Below, in pieces: positions 61,789-64,000 of a stretch of DNA of 64,000 nucleotides. Position 1 is the stretch's first letter; every line of letters begins with the position of its first letter. The stretch covers positions 62,001 through 126,000 of the forward strand of contig JBDNIY010000014.1 of the NCBI GenBank assembly GCA_041688015.1, given 5' to 3'. Source of the stretch: Parvibaculum sp041688015 (lineage in GTDB: Bacteria; Pseudomonadota; Alphaproteobacteria; Parvibaculales; Parvibaculaceae). Both the position numbers and the translations under genes were made by a program. A model generated the notes under the pieces. That model made no database searches, was not told the DNA's origin, and saw nothing but the letters and a program-made list of their open reading frames with translations.

Positions 61789-62607
61789 ATGGCAAGCCAC
61801 GGCGAAACAGCGACCCAGACGACACCAATCAAGACGGCAAACCCGAACCGGGAGCCCAGTGAGGGGCCGCGTCTGGTCACCAGCAATGCGGGCTTGAGCG
61901 TTTCCAAGATCGGCAAGAGCTTCCGTCGGCGCCCCGTCGTGCGCGGGGTCAGCTTTGACGTCAATCGCGGCGAAGCGGTCGGGCTGCTCGGCCCCAATGG
62001 CGCGGGCAAGACCACTGTTTTTTATATGATCACCGGGTTGATCGCCCCCGACTATGGCACCATCGCGCTTGATGGCCATGACGTGACCGACCTGCCGATG
62101 TATCGCCGCGCCCGCATGGGCATTGGCTATCTGCCGCAAGAGGCTTCGATCTTTCGCGGGCTGACGGTGGAACAAAATATTCGCGCCGTGCTGGAAGTCG
62201 TGGAAAAAGACCGCGACCGCCGCGAAGCGCGCCTCGATGATCTGCTCGCTGAATTTTCGATCACGCATTTGCGGCGCACGCCGTCGATTGCGCTGTCGGG
62301 CGGCGAACGTCGCCGCGTTGAAATTGCGCGCGCGCTGGCAACACAACCCTCGTTCATGCTGCTGGACGAACCCTTTGCCGGGATTGACCCGATTGCCATT
62401 GGCGATATTCGTGATCTGGTGGCGCATCTGAAAGATCGCGGCATTGGGGTGCTGATCACCGACCACAATGTGCGCGAGACGCTGGAACTGATTGACCGCG
62501 CCGTCATCATCCATGACGGCCATGTGCTGATGGAAGGTGAGCCTTCCGAGATTGTCAAAAACGAAGACGTACGCCGACTTTATCTCGGCGAGAGATTTTC
62601 GTTGTAA
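61789..62607 (+). CDS. lptB: LPS export ATPase LptB
   Basis: This 272-residue ABC ATPase drives LPS extraction. Walker A LLGPNGAGKTTVFYM near residue 68, signature LSGGERRRVEIARAL, Walker B FMLLDEPFAGIDPIA and the His switch TDHNVRETLE. A longer N-terminal extension (~35 residues) precedes the core, as in alphaproteobacterial LptB. GAGGGA lies just before ATG 61789. rpoN follows after 42 bp. Confidence 0.96.
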   Translation: MASHGETATQTTPIKTANPNREPSEGPRLVTSNAGLSVSKIGKSFRRRPVVRGVSFDVNRGEAVGLLGPNGAGKTTVFYMITGLIAPDYGTIALDGHDVTDLPMYRRARMGIGYLPQEASIFRGLTVEQNIRAVLEVVEKDRDRREARLDDLLAEFSITHLRRTPSIALSGGERRRVEIARALATQPSFMLLDEPFAGIDPIAIGDIRDLVAHLKDRGIGVLITDHNVRETLELIDRAVIIHDGHVLMEGEPSEIVKNEDVRRLYLGERFSL

Positions 62608-62649
62608 GTGCGTAAAGGGGCAAACCATGTGTAACGGGCGGCACCGAAT

Positions 62650-64000
62650 ATGGCGCTAGGACCCAGACTGGAAATGCGTCAAGGCCAGTCCCTGGTGATG
62701 ACGCCCCAATTGCAACAGGCGATCAAGCTGTTGCAGCTTAGCAATCTTGAACTTGGCGAATATGTCGAGCAGGAGCTCGAAAAAAATCCGTTGCTGGAAG
62801 CCAGCAGCGCAGAGCCTGAACCTGACCGCCTGAACGCCGAACGTGACACCCCGCAAGATAGCGAGCATGAGGCAAGCCCTGCGCCCGAGACCGCCTTGAC
62901 GCTGAGCGAAGATGGCCCACTGCCCTCGCGCGAAGGCGACCTTGATGTCGATTATGACAATGTTTATGCCGATGAAAGCCGCAGCGACACGCAGAACGAA
63001 GCGGCGGCGTCAGGCCCTGAACAAACCAGCTCGGACTGGCAAAACCTCAAGACCGGCAGCGGCGGAGGTGGCAGTGGCGACGGCGAATTTGGTTTTGAAT
63101 CGACACTGACGCGCGAAGAAACACTGGGCGAACATTTGACCGACCAGATGCATATGGCGCTGAGAGACCCACGCCAGCGCATGATCGGTGCCTATCTGAT
63201 CGATAACGTCAATGAAGCAGGCTATATGGCCGCCGATCTCACAGACGTTGCCGACCGACTGGGGGCAGAACTGGAAGAGACCGAGAGCGTGCTCAAGGTT
63301 TTGCAGACATTTGATCCGACCGGTATCTGCGCGCGCAACTTGAAAGAATGTTTGGCGCTGCAATTGGCCGAGCGCGACCGCCTCGATCCGACGATGCAAA
63401 TTTTTCTCGACCATCTAGAACTTTTTGCGCAGCGCGATTTTGATTTGCTGATGAAGCTATGTGGCGCGGACCGCGAAGACATCACCTCGATGATCGATGA
63501 TATTCGTACCTGCAACCCTAAGCCGGGCCTTGCCTTTGGTGGCGAGCCTGTGGTGCCAGTGATCCCTGATGTTTTCATTCGCCAGCGCGCCGACGGCACA
63601 TGGGCGATCGAGCTCAACTCCGAAACGCTGCCGCGCGTGTTGGTGAACCAGCAATATTATACCGAAGTCAGCAAGCTATCGGCTGATCCCAAGGCGAAAG
63701 CCTATTTGTCGGAATGTCTCAACAACGCCAACTGGCTCGTCAAAAGCCTCGACCAGCGCGCTCGCACCATTTTGAAAGTGGCCGCCGAAATCGTGCGCCA
63801 GCAGGACGCTTTTTTGATGTATGGCATCCAGCATTTGCGGCCTTTGAATTTGCGTACCGTGGCCGACGCGATTTCGATGCATGAATCGACGGTGAGCCGC
63901 GTCACGGCGTCCAAATATATGGCGACGCCGCGCGGTATCTTCGACATGAAGTATTTTTTCACCTCGTCCATCAACGCCACAGCGGGCGGCGAAGCGCATT
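62650..64000 (+). CDS. rpoN: RNA polymerase sigma-54 factor (3' end outside window)
   Basis: The 450 visible residues include the Gln/Leu-rich activator-interaction region I (LEMRQGQSLVMTPQLQQAIKLLQ), an acidic region II with a Gly-rich stretch (~residues 50-155), the core-binding domain (DPTGICARNLKECLALQLAE) and the HTH (LRTVADAISMHESTVSRVTASKYM). The RpoN box would lie past base 64000. Sigma-54 needs an AAA+ activator; lptB-rpoN is a standard neighbour pair. Confidence 0.95.
   Translation, partial: MALGPRLEMRQGQSLVMTPQLQQAIKLLQLSNLELGEYVEQELEKNPLLEASSAEPEPDRLNAERDTPQDSEHEASPAPETALTLSEDGPLPSREGDLDVDYDNVYADESRSDTQNEAAASGPEQTSSDWQNLKTGSGGGGSGDGEFGFESTLTREETLGEHLTDQMHMALRDPRQRMIGAYLIDNVNEAGYMAADLTDVADRLGAELEETESVLKVLQTFDPTGICARNLKECLALQLAERDRLDPTMQIFLDHLELFAQRDFDLLMKLCGADREDITSMIDDIRTCNPKPGLAFGGEPVVPVIPDVFIRQRADGTWAIELNSETLPRVLVNQQYYTEVSKLSADPKAKAYLSECLNNANWLVKSLDQRARTILKVAAEIVRQQDAFLMYGIQHLRPLNLRTVADAISMHESTVSRVTASKYMATPRGIFDMKYFFTSSINATAGGEAH

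Noticed and set aside
61762..62628. A 288-codon open frame antisense to lptB
   Set aside because: It mirrors the Walker and signature motifs of LptB and has no family features of its own.

Overview
The window is a 64 kb stretch of an alphaproteobacterial chromosome, most likely from the Hyphomicrobiales (Rhizobiales). The evidence is gene order and gene type rather than any database match: 4.5S RNA-dnaX-ybaB, pheA-kdsB divergent from a membrane-anchored cytochrome c, a full yejABEF importer, a complete Caulobacter/rhizobial-type tad/cpa pilus locus, an NDUFA9-like protein, and rnd-lptC-lptA-lptB-rpoN. GC is moderately high and genes are densely packed, with many 4-bp ATGA overlaps. There is no prophage, CRISPR array, rRNA operon or intact insertion sequence.

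Layout. 1-6.7 kb: replication and housekeeping genes (ybaB end, dnaX, 4.5S RNA, nudC, an unknown membrane protein, pheA, kdsB, cytochrome c). 6.9-14.4 kb: a peptide ABC importer operon with two tandem solute-binding proteins, one with a Sec and one with a Tat-like signal. 14.5-19 kb: NlpC/P60 hydrolase, small HTH protein, M17 aminopeptidase, GST and an orphan TAXI binding protein. 19.1-33.4 kb: the Flp/Tad pilus region. The minus-strand operon reads flp, cpaA-F, tadB, tadC, with a Crp/Fnr-like regulator upstream, tadD on the plus strand at the far end, and a second block (stand-alone pilus N-domain protein, tadG, two TadE-type minor pilins). TTAA-type motifs resembling CtrA boxes lie in its control regions. 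33.6-43 kb: tRNA-Ser, lepA, a crotonase and an alpha/beta hydrolase, then pheT, pheS, rplT, rpmI. 43.2-50.1 kb: an accessory block (I78 inhibitor, LLM flavin oxidoreductase, Fe-ADH/maleylacetate-reductase-like protein, TetR, acyl-CoA ligase, GDPD) that separates rpmI-rplT-pheST from infC. 50.2-59.2 kb: infC with an apparent AUA start, a truncated GT9 remnant, a GT4, hydrolases, a GIY-YIG pseudogene bracketed by REP-like palindromes, an SDR, a TPR protein, queG, a GST, a CueR-like regulator and an NDUFA9-like protein. 59.3-64 kb: tRNA-Leu, rnd, the lipopolysaccharide export genes lptC-A-B, and rpoN running off the end.

The items most worth a second look are: (1) the frameshifted GIY-YIG nuclease gene flanked by four palindromic repeats with compensatory stem changes, which looks like a decayed small mobile unit; (2) a 96-bp duplication of the crotonase 5' end that supplies the start region and N-terminus of the neighbouring alpha/beta hydrolase; (3) the AUA start of infC; (4) CtrA-like motifs at the pilus locus; (5) the displaced infC and the GT9 remnant beside it. 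Functional calls rest on motifs read by eye. Start sites were chosen from ribosome-binding sites and family length and are inferences.
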